From contig CAMPJN010000011.1 of NCBI GenBank assembly GCA_946886875.1, forward strand, positions 1 to 25,452: a stretch of DNA of 25,452 nucleotides, read 5' to 3'. The position numbers and the translations under genes were made by a program. Shown here piece by piece: positions 1 to 8,426 of the stretch. Within the stretch, counting starts at the first letter, position 1. The number at the start of each line of letters is the position of its first letter. The notes under the pieces were generated by a model, which had not been told where the DNA came from, ran no database searches, and saw only the letters and a list, made by a program, of their open reading frames with translations. Source of the DNA: an uncultured Pseudomonas sp. Its GTDB lineage: Bacteria; Pseudomonadota; Gammaproteobacteria; Pseudomonadales; Pseudomonadaceae.

Positions 1-11
1 CGAGGTTCGTT

Positions 12-1037
12 ATGTCCCGCATCATCCGTTTTCATCAGTTCGGCGAGGCCGACGTTCTCAAGATCGAGGATCGTCCGAGCCCAACGCCCGCAGCTGGAGA
101 AGTACTGATAGGCGTGGAAGCCATTGGTGTCAGCTGGTACGACGTACTCTGGCGGCAAAACCTGGGCAATACGCCGGCACAACTGCCCGCAGGCCTTGGC
201 CATGAACTGGCCGGCACTGTGCTGGCGGTTGGCGACGGGGTTACCGATCTCGCAGTCGGCGACAGGGTCGCCAGCTTTCCCGGACATACCGCCAATCGCT
301 ACCCGGCTTATGCCGAACAGGTGGTGCTGCCGCGTCGCTCGCTGACCCGTTACGCCGACAACCTGACGCCGCAGCAAGCCAGCGTGCATTTTCTACCCTC
401 GATGGTCGGCTGGTTCGGCTTCGTCGAACTGGCACGCCTGCAGCCTGGCGAAACCGTGCTGGTCACGGCCGCCAGCCGTTGTTGGGGCCCTTACATCGTG
501 CAGATGGGCAAAGCCCTGGGCGCCCATGTGATAGCCGCCACCGAACATGGCGAAGACAGCGATTTTCTCAAGCAGTTGGGTGCCGATCAGGTCATCCTCA
601 CCGAGGAACAGGACCTGGTCAGCCGCGTCGGCAAACTCACCGATGGGCGAGGAGTGGACGTGGTGATGGACGCCCTCGGCGGCCCGCAGATGTGCCTGCT
701 CGGCGATGCCCTGGCGCCGCGCGGACGTTTGATTTTGTTCGACCTGCAGGGTGGCAACGAAACACCATTCCCGGCCTGTGCGGCGTTTCAGAAGAACATC
801 CAGTTCTTCGTCCATTGCATTGGCAACTTCACCGGCAAGGAAGAGTTGGGCATTCCCCAGGATGCCGCCGCGGTGGCCAAGGCGCTGCAAGGCATCAACC
901 AATTGACCGCCGACGGCCTGTTGTTGCCGCTGATCGACAGCGTATTCAGCTTCGACGACGTGGTCGCCGCGCACCGCTATATGGAAACCTGCCCGAGCCG
1001 TGGCCGGGTGCTGTTGCAGGTTGAAACGGCGCCATAA
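12..1037 (+). CDS. MDR-family alcohol dehydrogenase / quinone oxidoreductase-like protein
   Basis: This is a 341-aa medium-chain dehydrogenase/reductase of full family length. The N-terminal catalytic fold carries the GHE motif at residues 63-65 and the following G-D-x-V turn at about 83-86 (VGDRV), as in GroES-like domains. The Rossmann part starts near residue 150 (VLVTAAS), then KALGAHVIAAT and GRGVDVVMDALGG. It lacks the cysteine-rich structural zinc loop of classical zinc alcohol dehydrogenases, so it resembles the quinone oxidoreductase branch, which reduces quinones or enones with NAD(P)H. The substrate cannot be read from sequence. The nucleotide-binding loop is unusual (SRCWGPY where this group usually has a small-residue, Gly-rich stretch). 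It is monocistronic as far as seen: its end faces the prs-like gene across a 366-bp repeat-filled gap. Confidence 0.85.
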   Translation: MSRIIRFHQFGEADVLKIEDRPSPTPAAGEVLIGVEAIGVSWYDVLWRQNLGNTPAQLPAGLGHELAGTVLAVGDGVTDLAVGDRVASFPGHTANRYPAYAEQVVLPRRSLTRYADNLTPQQASVHFLPSMVGWFGFVELARLQPGETVLVTAASRCWGPYIVQMGKALGAHVIAATEHGEDSDFLKQLGADQVILTEEQDLVSRVGKLTDGRGVDVVMDALGGPQMCLLGDALAPRGRLILFDLQGGNETPFPACAAFQKNIQFFVHCIGNFTGKEELGIPQDAAAVAKALQGINQLTADGLLLPLIDSVFSFDDVVAAHRYMETCPSRGRVLLQVETAP

Positions 1038-1403
1038 GCCGAGCTTCCCATCCCAGTGTTTATCGCCTGCGAGATCCTAGGGCGGACATGCCGAAGGCTT
1101 GTCCGCATTGGGTCGCCCGTGGTGGACAAAGCTTCGCTATGTCCACCCTACCAAAGCACTCTTCGTAGCCCGTAAGCACGTAGCCTGGGTTGAGCGCAGC
1201 GATACCCAGGGCGCCGATATCCGGGTATCGCTTCGCTCAACCCGGGCTACCATTGGGTGACTTTGATCGTTGCCACATCGAGGCGTCGAACCGTCCACGT
1301 GGGAACGATCAGCTGCCCCGGTAGCCCGGATAAGCCTTGGCGCCATTCGGGATGGCCCGTGCAATCACCAGCGATGCCCCGGATTGCATCCGGGCTACAG
1401 AAT
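1038..1403. repeat. Cluster of four intergenic hairpin repeats
   Basis: This gene-free stretch between two convergent genes is built from successive inverted repeats. Hairpin 1 pairs GCGGACA at 1082-1088 with TGTCCGC at 1100-1106. Hairpin 2 pairs GGTGGACA at 1121-1128 with TGTCCACC at 1140-1147. Hairpin 3 has 28-bp arms, 1180-1207 and 1223-1250, matching at 26 of 28 positions. Hairpin 4 pairs GTAGCCCGGAT at 1321-1331 with ATCCGGGCTAC at 1388-1398. Elements with GTAGCCCGG ends are typical dispersed intergenic repeats of Pseudomonas. They probably also act as bidirectional terminators here. Confidence 0.75.
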
Positions 1404-2366
1404 CTATCGATCCAGCCCATATTCCTCGGCCAATAGCGCGGCCACGGCAGCGCTTGAATCGAGTATCTGCAGGCGTTGCGCGGCCAGCTCCGGCGCCAGG
1501 CGAAACGGCGGCACGCTGTCGAACACCACTATCGATTCCAGCAATGGGCTGTCGAGCAGTTCGCTGCCGGCGGTGAACAGGCCATGCACCGCGCCGGCGA
1601 GAATCCGCGTGGCTCCGGCGGCGTGACAGGCCTGGGCGGCGCGCAACAGGGTGCTGCCGGTGCTGATCAAGTCATCGATGATAATTGCCGTCTTGCCCTG
1701 AACATCGCCGATCAACAACGAATCGGTGACTATGTCGTCGCGTCTGTGTTTGGCCATATAGGCGCTCGCCACCGGCCGGCCGAGGCGTTGTTGCAGGGCA
1801 TGGCGGAACTGTTCGGCGCGCTTGATACCGCCGGTGTCGGGGGAGACGGCGACGACATCGCCATCCCCCACCCGCGCAGAGAAGTGATCGGCGAACAACT
1901 CGGTGCCCTGCAGATTCTGGCTGGGGATGCGAAAGGCGTTATCGAACGCCGCATCGTTGTGCACTTCCAATGTCAGCAAGCGGTCGACCCTGCAAGCCTC
2001 GAACATGGCCGCGACATAGCGGCTGATGATCGGGTCCTGGGGCTGGGTGCGCCGCTCCTTGCGGCCATAGCAGAGGTAGGGCGCCACCACCTGCACGCGG
2101 CGGGCGCCGGCATCCTTCAGCGCGCCGCAGAAAAACAGCAGATGGCAGAGCTTGTCGTTGCCGCTTTGTTGGCTATCGCCGTACAGCGAATGGAACACCA
2201 CCACCTGACGACCGTTGACCGCCTGCAACGGCCAGCTTTTATGCTCGCCGTCCTCGTACAGGCGCTCCTCATGTGTGGCCAATGAGCAGCCGAGATGCCG
2301 GGCGACGCGAGCGGCATAGGCCTGGCTGCCGTTGAGGGCGAAGAGTAAGGGCGGCGCTGCGATCAT
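1404..2366 (-). CDS. Ribose-phosphate pyrophosphokinase paralogue (PRPP synthetase family)
   Basis: A protein of 320 aa, the usual length for PRPP synthetases, which make PRPP from ribose 5-phosphate and ATP. I chose the ATG at 2366 because AGGA lies 8 bases upstream and the protein then begins with the family-like MIAAPPLLFALNGSQAYA; an upstream in-frame start at 2420 is less likely. Visible motifs are the ATP-loop region PYLCYGRKERRTQP (97-110), a catalytic-region histidine in LEVHND (His136), KHRRD (206-210) and the PRPP-binding signature AIIIDDLISTGSTLL (227-241). Several positions differ from the housekeeping enzyme (LEVHND rather than DLHAGQ), so this is probably a second, divergent copy. 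It lies divergent to usp, with an ANR box between them, suggesting oxygen-responsive expression. Confidence 0.85.
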   Translation of the reverse strand: MIAAPPLLFALNGSQAYAARVARHLGCSLATHEERLYEDGEHKSWPLQAVNGRQVVVFHSLYGDSQQSGNDKLCHLLFFCGALKDAGARRVQVVAPYLCYGRKERRTQPQDPIISRYVAAMFEACRVDRLLTLEVHNDAAFDNAFRIPSQNLQGTELFADHFSARVGDGDVVAVSPDTGGIKRAEQFRHALQQRLGRPVASAYMAKHRRDDIVTDSLLIGDVQGKTAIIIDDLISTGSTLLRAAQACHAAGATRILAGAVHGLFTAGSELLDSPLLESIVVFDSVPPFRLAPELAAQRLQILDSSAAVAALLAEEYGLDR

Positions 2367-2477
2367 GAAGGGAGTCCTGTTGGCGCTGGTAATCAGCCTT
2401 GGAGAGTACATCAACCTCATCCAGCGCTGCTTCAGCGCGTTACATGGCGATCAAACAGGTGCCGATGAACTGTCGTT

Positions 2478-2491
2478 TTGATGCATATCAA
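2478..2491. promoter_or_regulatory. ANR/FNR box, perfect (TTGATGCATATCAA)
   Basis: A perfect match to the TTGAT-N4-ATCAA FNR-family operator in the divergent prs/usp interval. It lies 127 bp before the usp ATG and 112 bp before the prs-like ATG. If placed at -41.5 it would set a usp transcript start near 2526. Which gene it controls is inferred; it could serve both. Confidence 0.8.
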
Positions 2492-2617
2492 CGCGGCTAC
2501 TCCCACCGCGGCGCATGCTGCGAACACTGTACGGCTTATCCGCAAGCATTGGTCAAAGGAGGCCGCATCGTTGGGCGTCGATAAGCGGCGCATCCATCAC
2601 TTCAAGGAGGCATTGCC

Positions 2618-3514
2618 ATGAGCCAATACAAGCGCCTGTTGCTGATCGCCGACCCGCAGATGCGTCACTCGCCCGCACTGCAGCGCGCCGCCGCCCTGGC
2701 GCAGGCCTCGGGGGCGGCGTTGCATATCCTGGCCCTGGTCGAGCCGTTCGCGACCTTGCCGTTGTTGGACAAAAGCATTCAGCAGCAGACCCGCGACGCC
2801 TATATGCAAGAGCGCAGCGACTGGCTCAAGGACGAAGTCGGCCTGTTGCGCGGCAAAGGCCTGGAAGTTACCAGCGAGGTGTTCTGGACCGACCAGCCGC
2901 TCAAGGAAATTCTCGTGCATGTGACAGAAATGCCGGTCGACCTACTGATCAAGGACCTGCAGCACGAGCCTGCGCTCAAGCGCGCCTTTGTCACACCGCT
3001 GGACTGGCACCTGCTGCGAGAATGCTCGGCTCCCGTGCATCTGGTCGGCGTCAGTGGCAATCCATTGCCGCGCAAGGTGGTCGCCACTGTCGATCCGGCG
3101 CCCATGGCGCAGGAGGGCAAGGACCTGAACGAGCGCATCATCGAAGCGGCCAATGGCCTGGCCCTGCAATGTGACGCCGAACTGCATCTGCTGCACACCT
3201 GCGATCTGTCGCCGACCTTCCTCGCTGAGGCAGGCACCGCCACGGCAGTTTGCGTGGATATGATCGATGAGTTGCGCCAGGTGCAGACAGCCTCTTTTAC
3301 CGCCTTGGCGGAGCGCTATGGCGTACCGGCGGAGCGCAGGCATTTCCTCATGGGCTCGCCCATTCATACGATCGCCGAGTTTGCCGCGAGCAATCAGGTC
3401 GATGTACTGGTGATGGGCAGGGTGCAGCGCAAGGGTTTGGATAAGCTGGTCGGCAGCACTACCGAGCATATGCTCTATCAGGCGCCGTGCAGCATCCTGG
3501 CAATCAAACTCTAA
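2618..3514 (+). CDS. Universal stress protein with tandem Usp domains
   Basis: A protein of 298 aa made of two Usp folds, about residues 1-145 and 150-298, the architecture of UspE-like proteins. The start is fixed by a strong AAGGAGG ribosome binding site 7 bases upstream. Domain 1 opens with YKRLLLIADPQM, and domain 2 opens with PRKVVATVDPAP and closes with VDVLVMGRVQRKGLDK then LVGSTTEHMLYQAPCSILA. The last segment is the nucleotide-binding end of Usp proteins, although the first glycine pair is not a strict G-x2-G-x9-GS. Pseudomonas Usp proteins are known ANR targets needed for anaerobic survival. The perfect ANR box at 2478-2491 fits this role. Confidence 0.9.
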   Translation: MSQYKRLLLIADPQMRHSPALQRAAALAQASGAALHILALVEPFATLPLLDKSIQQQTRDAYMQERSDWLKDEVGLLRGKGLEVTSEVFWTDQPLKEILVHVTEMPVDLLIKDLQHEPALKRAFVTPLDWHLLRECSAPVHLVGVSGNPLPRKVVATVDPAPMAQEGKDLNERIIEAANGLALQCDAELHLLHTCDLSPTFLAEAGTATAVCVDMIDELRQVQTASFTALAERYGVPAERRHFLMGSPIHTIAEFAASNQVDVLVMGRVQRKGLDKLVGSTTEHMLYQAPCSILAIKL

Positions 3515-3529
3515 CGTTTTAGTGCGGTT

Positions 3530-3558
3530 GGGCTTCGCTACGCTCAGCGTCAACCTAC
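3530..3558. repeat. Dispersed intergenic repeat, copy 1
   Basis: Just after usp, this stretch (GGGCTTCGCTACG, then CTCAGCG and CAACCTACC) closely resembles the right arm and flank of the hairpin at 13720-13746 (GGGCTTCGTT, CTCAGCG, CAACCTACG). Two copies in one window point to a dispersed intergenic element. The GGTTG/CAACC ends can pair, so it may act as a usp terminator. Confidence 0.5.
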
Positions 3559-3683
3559 CTGGGCGCTGGGCGGCGCTGCGCGTTAGCCGCAAAATGTTGT
3601 CGAGGTTTCTAAGACTTTGCGAATAAATCCGCGCCCACAGCAACCACTCAATGCAACACCCAACCAGGACATCGCCCCAAGAA

Positions 3684-3711
3684 AAGCCCCCGTCGATGGG
3701 CACAGGGGCTT
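3684..3711 (-). terminator. Probable rho-independent terminator of hsp20
   Basis: Read on the - strand, AAGCCCC (3711-3705) pairs with GGGGCTT (3690-3684), followed by a short T-rich tail. It lies 18 bp beyond the hsp20 stop codon. The long loop and short T-run make it a modest terminator. Confidence 0.55.
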
Positions 3712-3728
3712 GGAACAATTGCCGTGGC

Positions 3729-4271
3729 TTAACTGCCTTTCACCGGGATGACTTTCTCCGGTTTGATGGCCTCGGGCTTTTTCGGCAGGTTGATGGTCAG
3801 CAAACCTTTTTTGTATTGAGCGCTGATCTGCTCGCTATCAACGCCTTTGGGCAGGTTGAAAATGCGCTCGAAGCTGCCGTAATGGCGTTCCGAAAGGTAA
3901 TAGCCTTTCTTCTTCTCCTCGGTTTCTTCGTTCTTCTCACCCTTGATGATCAAGTTGCCGTTGGACAGCTTGATCTCGATGTCCTTCTCATCCATGCCGG
4001 GTAGTTCGGCAGTGATTTCGAAGCTCTTTTCCTTTTCCGCGATATCCACGGCGGGCATGCCCTGACCGATCAACTCGCGCCGCCAGAAAGGCTCGACCTC
4101 GAATGCGCGGCGGCCGAACGGCAGGTGCAACGAACCACGGCTGACATCATCGAACAAATGATCGACCTGGCGCCGCAGGTTCTCGAAAAGGTGGCGGGGC
4201 TCTGCCAGGCTTGGGCTCTTATTGCTTGCCTCATCGCTTTTCACCGGCAGTTCTTTTGCAGTGCTAGACAT
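3729..4271 (-). CDS. Small heat-shock protein, Hsp20/alpha-crystallin family
   Basis: A protein of 180 aa. The ATG at 4271 is preceded by GGAGGGG 7 bases upstream. The longer in-frame start at 4397 would run through the promoter and an ANR box and is rejected. The alpha-crystallin domain spans roughly residues 70-165 (from GMPAVDIAEKEKSFEITAEL to GLLTINLPKKP). It carries the ELPGMDEKDIEIKL strand region and the G-L-L signature. A C-terminal V-I-P-V (I-x-I/V-type) motif follows for oligomer assembly. Such proteins are ATP-independent holdases that bind unfolding proteins in the cytoplasm. It is divergent from the formate dehydrogenase operon, and the ANR box at 4342-4355 suggests low-oxygen induction. 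Confidence 0.93.
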   Translation of the reverse strand: MSSTAKELPVKSDEASNKSPSLAEPRHLFENLRRQVDHLFDDVSRGSLHLPFGRRAFEVEPFWRRELIGQGMPAVDIAEKEKSFEITAELPGMDEKDIEIKLSNGNLIIKGEKNEETEEKKKGYYLSERHYGSFERIFNLPKGVDSEQISAQYKKGLLTINLPKKPEAIKPEKVIPVKGS

Positions 4272-4341
4272 AATCGTCCCCTCCATAGGGAATGTCCGGG
4301 ATTGGACAGAAATAGTCTGCGAGCGGCTTTGCAGCGCTACT

Positions 4342-4355
4342 TTGATCTCGATCAA
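4342..4355. promoter_or_regulatory. ANR/FNR box, perfect (TTGATCTCGATCAA)
   Basis: A perfect TTGAT-N4-ATCAA palindrome 70 bp upstream of the hsp20 ATG, well placed for a -41.5 class II site with a transcript start near 4307 on the - strand. It lies 42 bp from a second perfect box (4384-4397), so the divergent hsp20/fdh region has one box suited to each direction. Confidence 0.85.
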
Positions 4356-4383
4356 ACAGCACTGAGTGCAAGTCTCCGATTCG

Positions 4384-4397
4384 TTGATCCTGATCAA
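4384..4397. promoter_or_regulatory. ANR/FNR box, perfect (TTGATCCTGATCAA)
   Basis: A second perfect TTGAT-N4-ATCAA palindrome, 66 bp before the fdh ATG at 4464. Centred at -41.5 it would give a + strand transcript start near 4432. This is the natural activation site for the formate dehydrogenase operon and probably for the genes behind it. Confidence 0.85.
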
Positions 4398-4463
4398 ACT
4401 CGTTGCATCGACCGCGGCCTAGCCTGAAGACAAATCGGTCAGAGCGGGATCGGGAGAGTGGTG

Positions 4464-6560
4464 ATGCGCGTCATACCGAGCATTTGCACATTCTGCGGGG
4501 TCGGCTGCGGTTTGGGGCTGCGCGTCGAGGACGGGCAGGTCATTGGCGTCGAGCCGCAACCCGGCCATCCAGTCAGCCAGGGGCAGCTGTGCGCCAAGGG
4601 CTGGGCCACCAGCTATGCCATCGCACCGGCCGAGCGTATTACCCAACCGCTGATCAAAGAACACGGACGCTTTCGTCCGACGAGTTGGGACGAGGCATTG
4701 GCGCGCGTCGCCGAGGCCTTTCAAACCGCCCTGGATGAGGGCGGGCCGAGTGCGGTGGGGGTGATCAGTTGTGCCCGCGCCACTAACGAAGATAACTACG
4801 CCGCACAGAAATTCGCCCGAGCAGTGCTGGGCAGCAACAATATCGACCACTGCGCGCGCATCTGTCACAGCCCCTCGGTGGCCGGGCTGTCACGCACCCT
4901 GGGCTCGGGGGCGATGACCAATAGCATCGCCGATATCGACCAGGCCGACTTGATCCTGGTGATAGGCGCCGATGTCACCGAAAACCACGCGATGATCGGC
5001 GCCCGTATGCTGCGCGCCCAGGCCCGGGGCGCCACGCTGGTGGTGATCGACCCGCGCAAGACGCGCCTGGCCCGGCTGGCCGATATCCATCTGCAGTTGC
5101 GCCTGGGCAGCAATATCGCGCTGCTCAATGGCCTGCTGCGGATCATCCTCGACAACGGCTGGGAGAACCGCGAATTCATCGCCGAGCGCTGTGAGGATAT
5201 CGAGCCGCTACGCCGGCACCTGGCCGGGCTTTCGCTGGCACAGAGCAGCGCCATGACCGGCATTGCCGTCGCCGACCTGGAAAAACTGGCCTACCTGTAC
5301 AGCCACGCCAAGGCAGCGTTCATCGCCTATGGCATGGGCATCACCCAGTTCCAGAGCGGTACCAACAATGTGATCGCGGTGTCCAACCTGGCCCTGGCCT
5401 GCGGCCAGATCGGCCGCCCCGGCACCGGCATCAACCCGTTGCGCGGGCAGAACAATGTGCAGGGCGCCTGCGATATGGGCTGCTTGCCCAACGTCTACCC
5501 CGGCTATCAGGAGGTCGCCGACCCGGCGCTGCAGGCCAAGTTCGCCGCGGCCTGGGGCTGTGAACCGGCGCAAGCGCCGGGGCTCACCTCCCTGGGCATG
5601 ATGCATGCGGCGCAGCAGGGTGAGCTACGCGCGTTGATGATCATGGGCGAAGACCCGCTGGTGACCGACCCGGACCAGAATCAGGTGGCGCGATCCTTTG
5701 CCGCCCTGGATTGCCTGGTGGTGGTGGAACTGAGCCTGACCGAAACCGCCAAACGCGCCGATGTGCTGCTGCCGGCCGCTTCGTTCGCTGAGAAGGACGG
5801 CACCTTCACCAATTGCGAGCGTCGCGTGCAACGCATTCGCCAGGCCATAGCGCCGCCGGGGCTGGCCCGTGGCGACTGGCAGATCCTCGGCGAACTGGCG
5901 GCGCGCATGGGCTATGCGGGCATGCAGTGGCGCGATAGCGAGGCGGTATTCGACGAGATGGCGGCGCTGACGCCGATCTTTTCCGCCATGAGTTACCCGG
6001 CGCTGGACGCCCATCATGGCCTGCAATGGCCCTGCGACAGCGAGCACCCGCAGGGCACGCCGGTTCTTCACCAGCAGCGTTTCCCCCTCGGCCGTGGGCG
6101 CTTTTTCGCCGTATCCCAGGTCGATGTCGACGAGTTGCCGGACGCCGAATACCCATTCGCCTTCACCACCCATCGCCTGCATTTTCACTACGGTTGCGGC
6201 TCGATGACCCGCAAATCGCCGCTGCTCGAACGCGAAACACCTGCGGGTTTGCTGTTCATCAACCCTGCTGACGCCGCGCAACTCGGCCTGAGCCAGCATC
6301 AGGGCGTGCGCGTGCGTTCGCGTCGCGGCTTTCTGGAGACCCGCGTGCAGCTCAGCGACGACCTGCCCAGAGGCACCCTGGGCATGCCCTATCACTTCAG
6401 CGAGGCGCCCTGTAACCGCTTGACCAACAATGCCCAGGACCCGATCAGCAAAATGCCCGAACTCAAGGCCTGCGCGGTCGCGGTCGAAGCGCTGCTACCC
6501 GGCCAGGCGCCCAATCCGCGGGCTGGCACACGCGAGGTGGATCGCCATGCAAGCCTATAG
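4464..6560 (+). CDS. Formate dehydrogenase catalytic (alpha) subunit, molybdopterin, cysteine type
   Basis: A 698-aa molybdo/tungsto bis-MGD oxidoreductase that should oxidise formate to CO2. The ATG at 4464 has GGGAG 7 bases upstream; the two preceding in-frame GTG codons are possible but less likely. The N-terminal [4Fe-4S] site is Cys8, Cys11, Cys15 and Cys43 (ICTFCGVGC, then LCAKG), with Lys45 as the electron-transfer lysine. The formate dehydrogenase active-site signature ARICHSPSV places the metal ligand at Cys134. Its codon is TGT at 4863-4865, so this is the cysteine form, not the selenocysteine form. The C-terminal MGD-binding domain includes FTTHRLHFHYGCGSMTRKSP and MPYHFSEAPCNRLTN. 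There is no Tat signal, so it is cytoplasmic. FdhD, needed for cofactor sulfuration, is not in the window. Confidence 0.92.
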   Translation: MRVIPSICTFCGVGCGLGLRVEDGQVIGVEPQPGHPVSQGQLCAKGWATSYAIAPAERITQPLIKEHGRFRPTSWDEALARVAEAFQTALDEGGPSAVGVISCARATNEDNYAAQKFARAVLGSNNIDHCARICHSPSVAGLSRTLGSGAMTNSIADIDQADLILVIGADVTENHAMIGARMLRAQARGATLVVIDPRKTRLARLADIHLQLRLGSNIALLNGLLRIILDNGWENREFIAERCEDIEPLRRHLAGLSLAQSSAMTGIAVADLEKLAYLYSHAKAAFIAYGMGITQFQSGTNNVIAVSNLALACGQIGRPGTGINPLRGQNNVQGACDMGCLPNVYPGYQEVADPALQAKFAAAWGCEPAQAPGLTSLGMMHAAQQGELRALMIMGEDPLVTDPDQNQVARSFAALDCLVVVELSLTETAKRADVLLPAASFAEKDGTFTNCERRVQRIRQAIAPPGLARGDWQILGELAARMGYAGMQWRDSEAVFDEMAALTPIFSAMSYPALDAHHGLQWPCDSEHPQGTPVLHQQRFPLGRGRFFAVSQVDVDELPDAEYPFAFTTHRLHFHYGCGSMTRKSPLLERETPAGLLFINPADAAQLGLSQHQGVRVRSRRGFLETRVQLSDDLPRGTLGMPYHFSEAPCNRLTNNAQDPISKMPELKACAVAVEALLPGQAPNPRAGTREVDRHASL

Positions 6561-7563
6561 CCTGTTGCGCCCGCAGGACTTGCGTGCCCATCTGGCGCGC
6601 GAGCGTCGCGTCTATGAAGCACGCCCGGACGGGCAGGGTGGCCAGCACTGGCAGTTGGTCAGCAGCCAGGATCTCGAGGCTTTTGCGCCTGCCTCCGAAC
6701 CACCGCCGTTTTCCGCCAAGAGTTTTTTCTTCGCCGAGCGCGAGCTGCTATTTCGCTTCGACGGCGGCCAGTTTTACTCAGCGCTGCCACAGGTACAGCC
6801 GCAGGTGCTGTTCGGCCTGCACGCCTGCGACCTGCAGGCGGTGGCTTATCAGGATCGTTTCTTCGCCGAGGACCCGCACTATCAGGCGCGACGCCAGGCC
6901 ACGCTGCTGATCGGGGTCGACTGCCTGCATAGCTGCAACGGCGGTTTTTGCAGCGTGCTGGGTAGCGGCCCGGCAGTTGACGAGCAAACCGCCGACCTGA
7001 TTCTGCTGCCACGCGATGATAGCCATGCCGGTTGGCTATTACTGGTCGCCAGCGAAGCCGGCCACGATGCTTTGTCCGGTTTCAACTTGCCCAGGGCACC
7101 TGACGACTGGCAGGCCGAACGGGCGGTCAACCGAGTAACGGTGGCGCGCGAACAAGGTGAGCAGGGCGAGATAGTCGCGGGCATCGCAAAGCTCAACGCA
7201 GGGGAAATCGGCAGCGATACCTGGGATGCCCTGGGCCTGCGTTGCCTGGGCTGCTCGGGTTGTACGTCGGTATGCCCGACCTGTTCCTGTTTCGCCCCGC
7301 TGGATCAGCCCTCGAAGGATGGGATACAGCGCGAACGGGTATGGGATTCCTGTCTGTATCAGGGCTTTCAGCAAGAGGCCAGCGGGCACAATCCCAGCGC
7401 GGTCGCGGGGCAAAGGGTGCAACGCTTCTGGTCGCACAAGTTCGGTGACGGCTTCAAGGTCCGTTTCGAGCACTACGGTTGCGTCGGCTGTGGCCGCTGC
7501 GACCGCGTCTGCCCCGGCGGCATCGGTGTGCATGGGGTCATGCAACGAGTGACGCAATCATGA
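6547..7563 (+). CDS. Iron-sulfur electron-transfer subunit, sulfhydrogenase beta / AsrA type
   Basis: A protein of 338 aa. The start at ATG 6547 has GAGGTGG upstream and overlaps the fdh alpha stop by 14 bases, which suggests translational coupling. Two C-terminal [4Fe-4S] clusters are visible: Cys233, 236, 239 and 243 (CLGCSGCTSVCPTCSCF, with extra Cys246 and Cys248) and Cys312, 315, 318 and 322 (CVGCGRCDRVCPGG). An additional cysteine group occurs at Cys126, Cys130 and Cys135. This is the layout of sulfhydrogenase beta and anaerobic sulfite reductase A proteins. It most likely passes electrons from the formate dehydrogenase subunit to the flavin subunit encoded next. No sulfite reductase or hydrogenase catalytic subunit is nearby. 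Confidence 0.85.
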   Translation: MQAYSLLRPQDLRAHLARERRVYEARPDGQGGQHWQLVSSQDLEAFAPASEPPPFSAKSFFFAERELLFRFDGGQFYSALPQVQPQVLFGLHACDLQAVAYQDRFFAEDPHYQARRQATLLIGVDCLHSCNGGFCSVLGSGPAVDEQTADLILLPRDDSHAGWLLLVASEAGHDALSGFNLPRAPDDWQAERAVNRVTVAREQGEQGEIVAGIAKLNAGEIGSDTWDALGLRCLGCSGCTSVCPTCSCFAPLDQPSKDGIQRERVWDSCLYQGFQQEASGHNPSAVAGQRVQRFWSHKFGDGFKVRFEHYGCVGCGRCDRVCPGGIGVHGVMQRVTQS

Positions 7564-8399
7564 TCGACTCGACCCCACGCCGCCTGTTGTTGCTCGATCA
7601 TTACGCCGACGGCGAAGACGCACGCCACTTCAATCTGCGCATCGAACAGTTGCGGCCCAGCGACCACAGCGTGATCCCCGGGCAGTTCTTTATGCTCAGC
7701 CTGCCTGGTATCGGCGAGGCGCCCTTCACCTATATCACCCCGCCAACCGCGGATGGTCGTTTCAGTGCGCTGGTTCGGCGCATGGGGCGACTTACCGACG
7801 CGCTGTTCGAGCGACCAGACGGCGCGGTGCTGGGTTATCGCGGCCCCTTTGGTCGGGGTTGGCCGCTGTTCTTTCGCAGCAATCGGATACTGCTGGTGGC
7901 CGGTGGTTGCGGTCTGGCGCCACTGGCCGGGGTCATCGATGAAGCCTCCCGGCACAAGCTGCCGGCGCAGTTGAGCGTGATTTATGGTGCGCGACATACC
8001 GCAGCCCAGGTGCTGGGACGCGAGCGCGAGCGCTGGCGGCAGGCCCTGCACTTTATCGAAACCTACGACCAGGCCTCGCCCGGACAACGCCAGGGCACAC
8101 CGCTCAAGCATTTCGATGAGGTATTCGCCGCGCAGGCACCGGATGCGTTGCTGTGTTGCGGTCCGGAACCGCTGATGCTGGCGAGCGCCGAGGCCTGCGT
8201 GCAGCGCGGCATTGCGCCGAGCAAGATATGGCTTTCCCTGGAGCGACGCATGCACTGCGCCGACGGTATTTGTGGCCATTGCTACCTGGGCACCAGTTAT
8301 GTCTGCCAGGACGGCCCGACCTACCGCTACGACCGCTATTTACGACTCTTGGGTAACAGCAGCCCACCATCCGGCGAAGCGCATTACCGGCTTTGTTGA
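7560..8399 (+). CDS. FAD/NAD(P)-binding [2Fe-2S] oxidoreductase subunit, sulfhydrogenase gamma / AsrB type
   Basis: A protein of 279 aa starting at ATG 7560, in an ATGA overlap with the upstream stop. The N-terminal ferredoxin-NADP reductase-like FAD domain ends near residue 100. The nucleotide-binding part starts with ILLVAGGCGLAPL (110-122), and CCGPEPLM (199-206) is the typical C-G-P-x-P-M segment. The C-terminal [2Fe-2S] site is Cys233, Cys238, Cys241 and Cys249, as in PyrK-type subunits. It should exchange electrons between NAD(P)H and the iron-sulfur subunit, giving a soluble NAD(P)-linked formate dehydrogenase. The physiological direction and NAD versus NADP preference are not visible. 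Confidence 0.87.
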   Translation: MIDSTPRRLLLLDHYADGEDARHFNLRIEQLRPSDHSVIPGQFFMLSLPGIGEAPFTYITPPTADGRFSALVRRMGRLTDALFERPDGAVLGYRGPFGRGWPLFFRSNRILLVAGGCGLAPLAGVIDEASRHKLPAQLSVIYGARHTAAQVLGRERERWRQALHFIETYDQASPGQRQGTPLKHFDEVFAAQAPDALLCCGPEPLMLASAEACVQRGIAPSKIWLSLERRMHCADGICGHCYLGTSYVCQDGPTYRYDRYLRLLGNSSPPSGEAHYRLC

Positions 8400-8426
8400 G
8401 CGGGCAATGCATGAAAGGAGCCCAGT

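Noticed and set aside
4272..4397. N-terminal extension of hsp20 by 42 residues
   Set aside because: The extension would cross the ANR box and promoter; the internal ATG at 4271 has a strong ribosome binding site.
4863..4865. Selenocysteine codon in formate dehydrogenase
   Set aside because: The active-site codon is TGT (Cys), so no recoding is needed.
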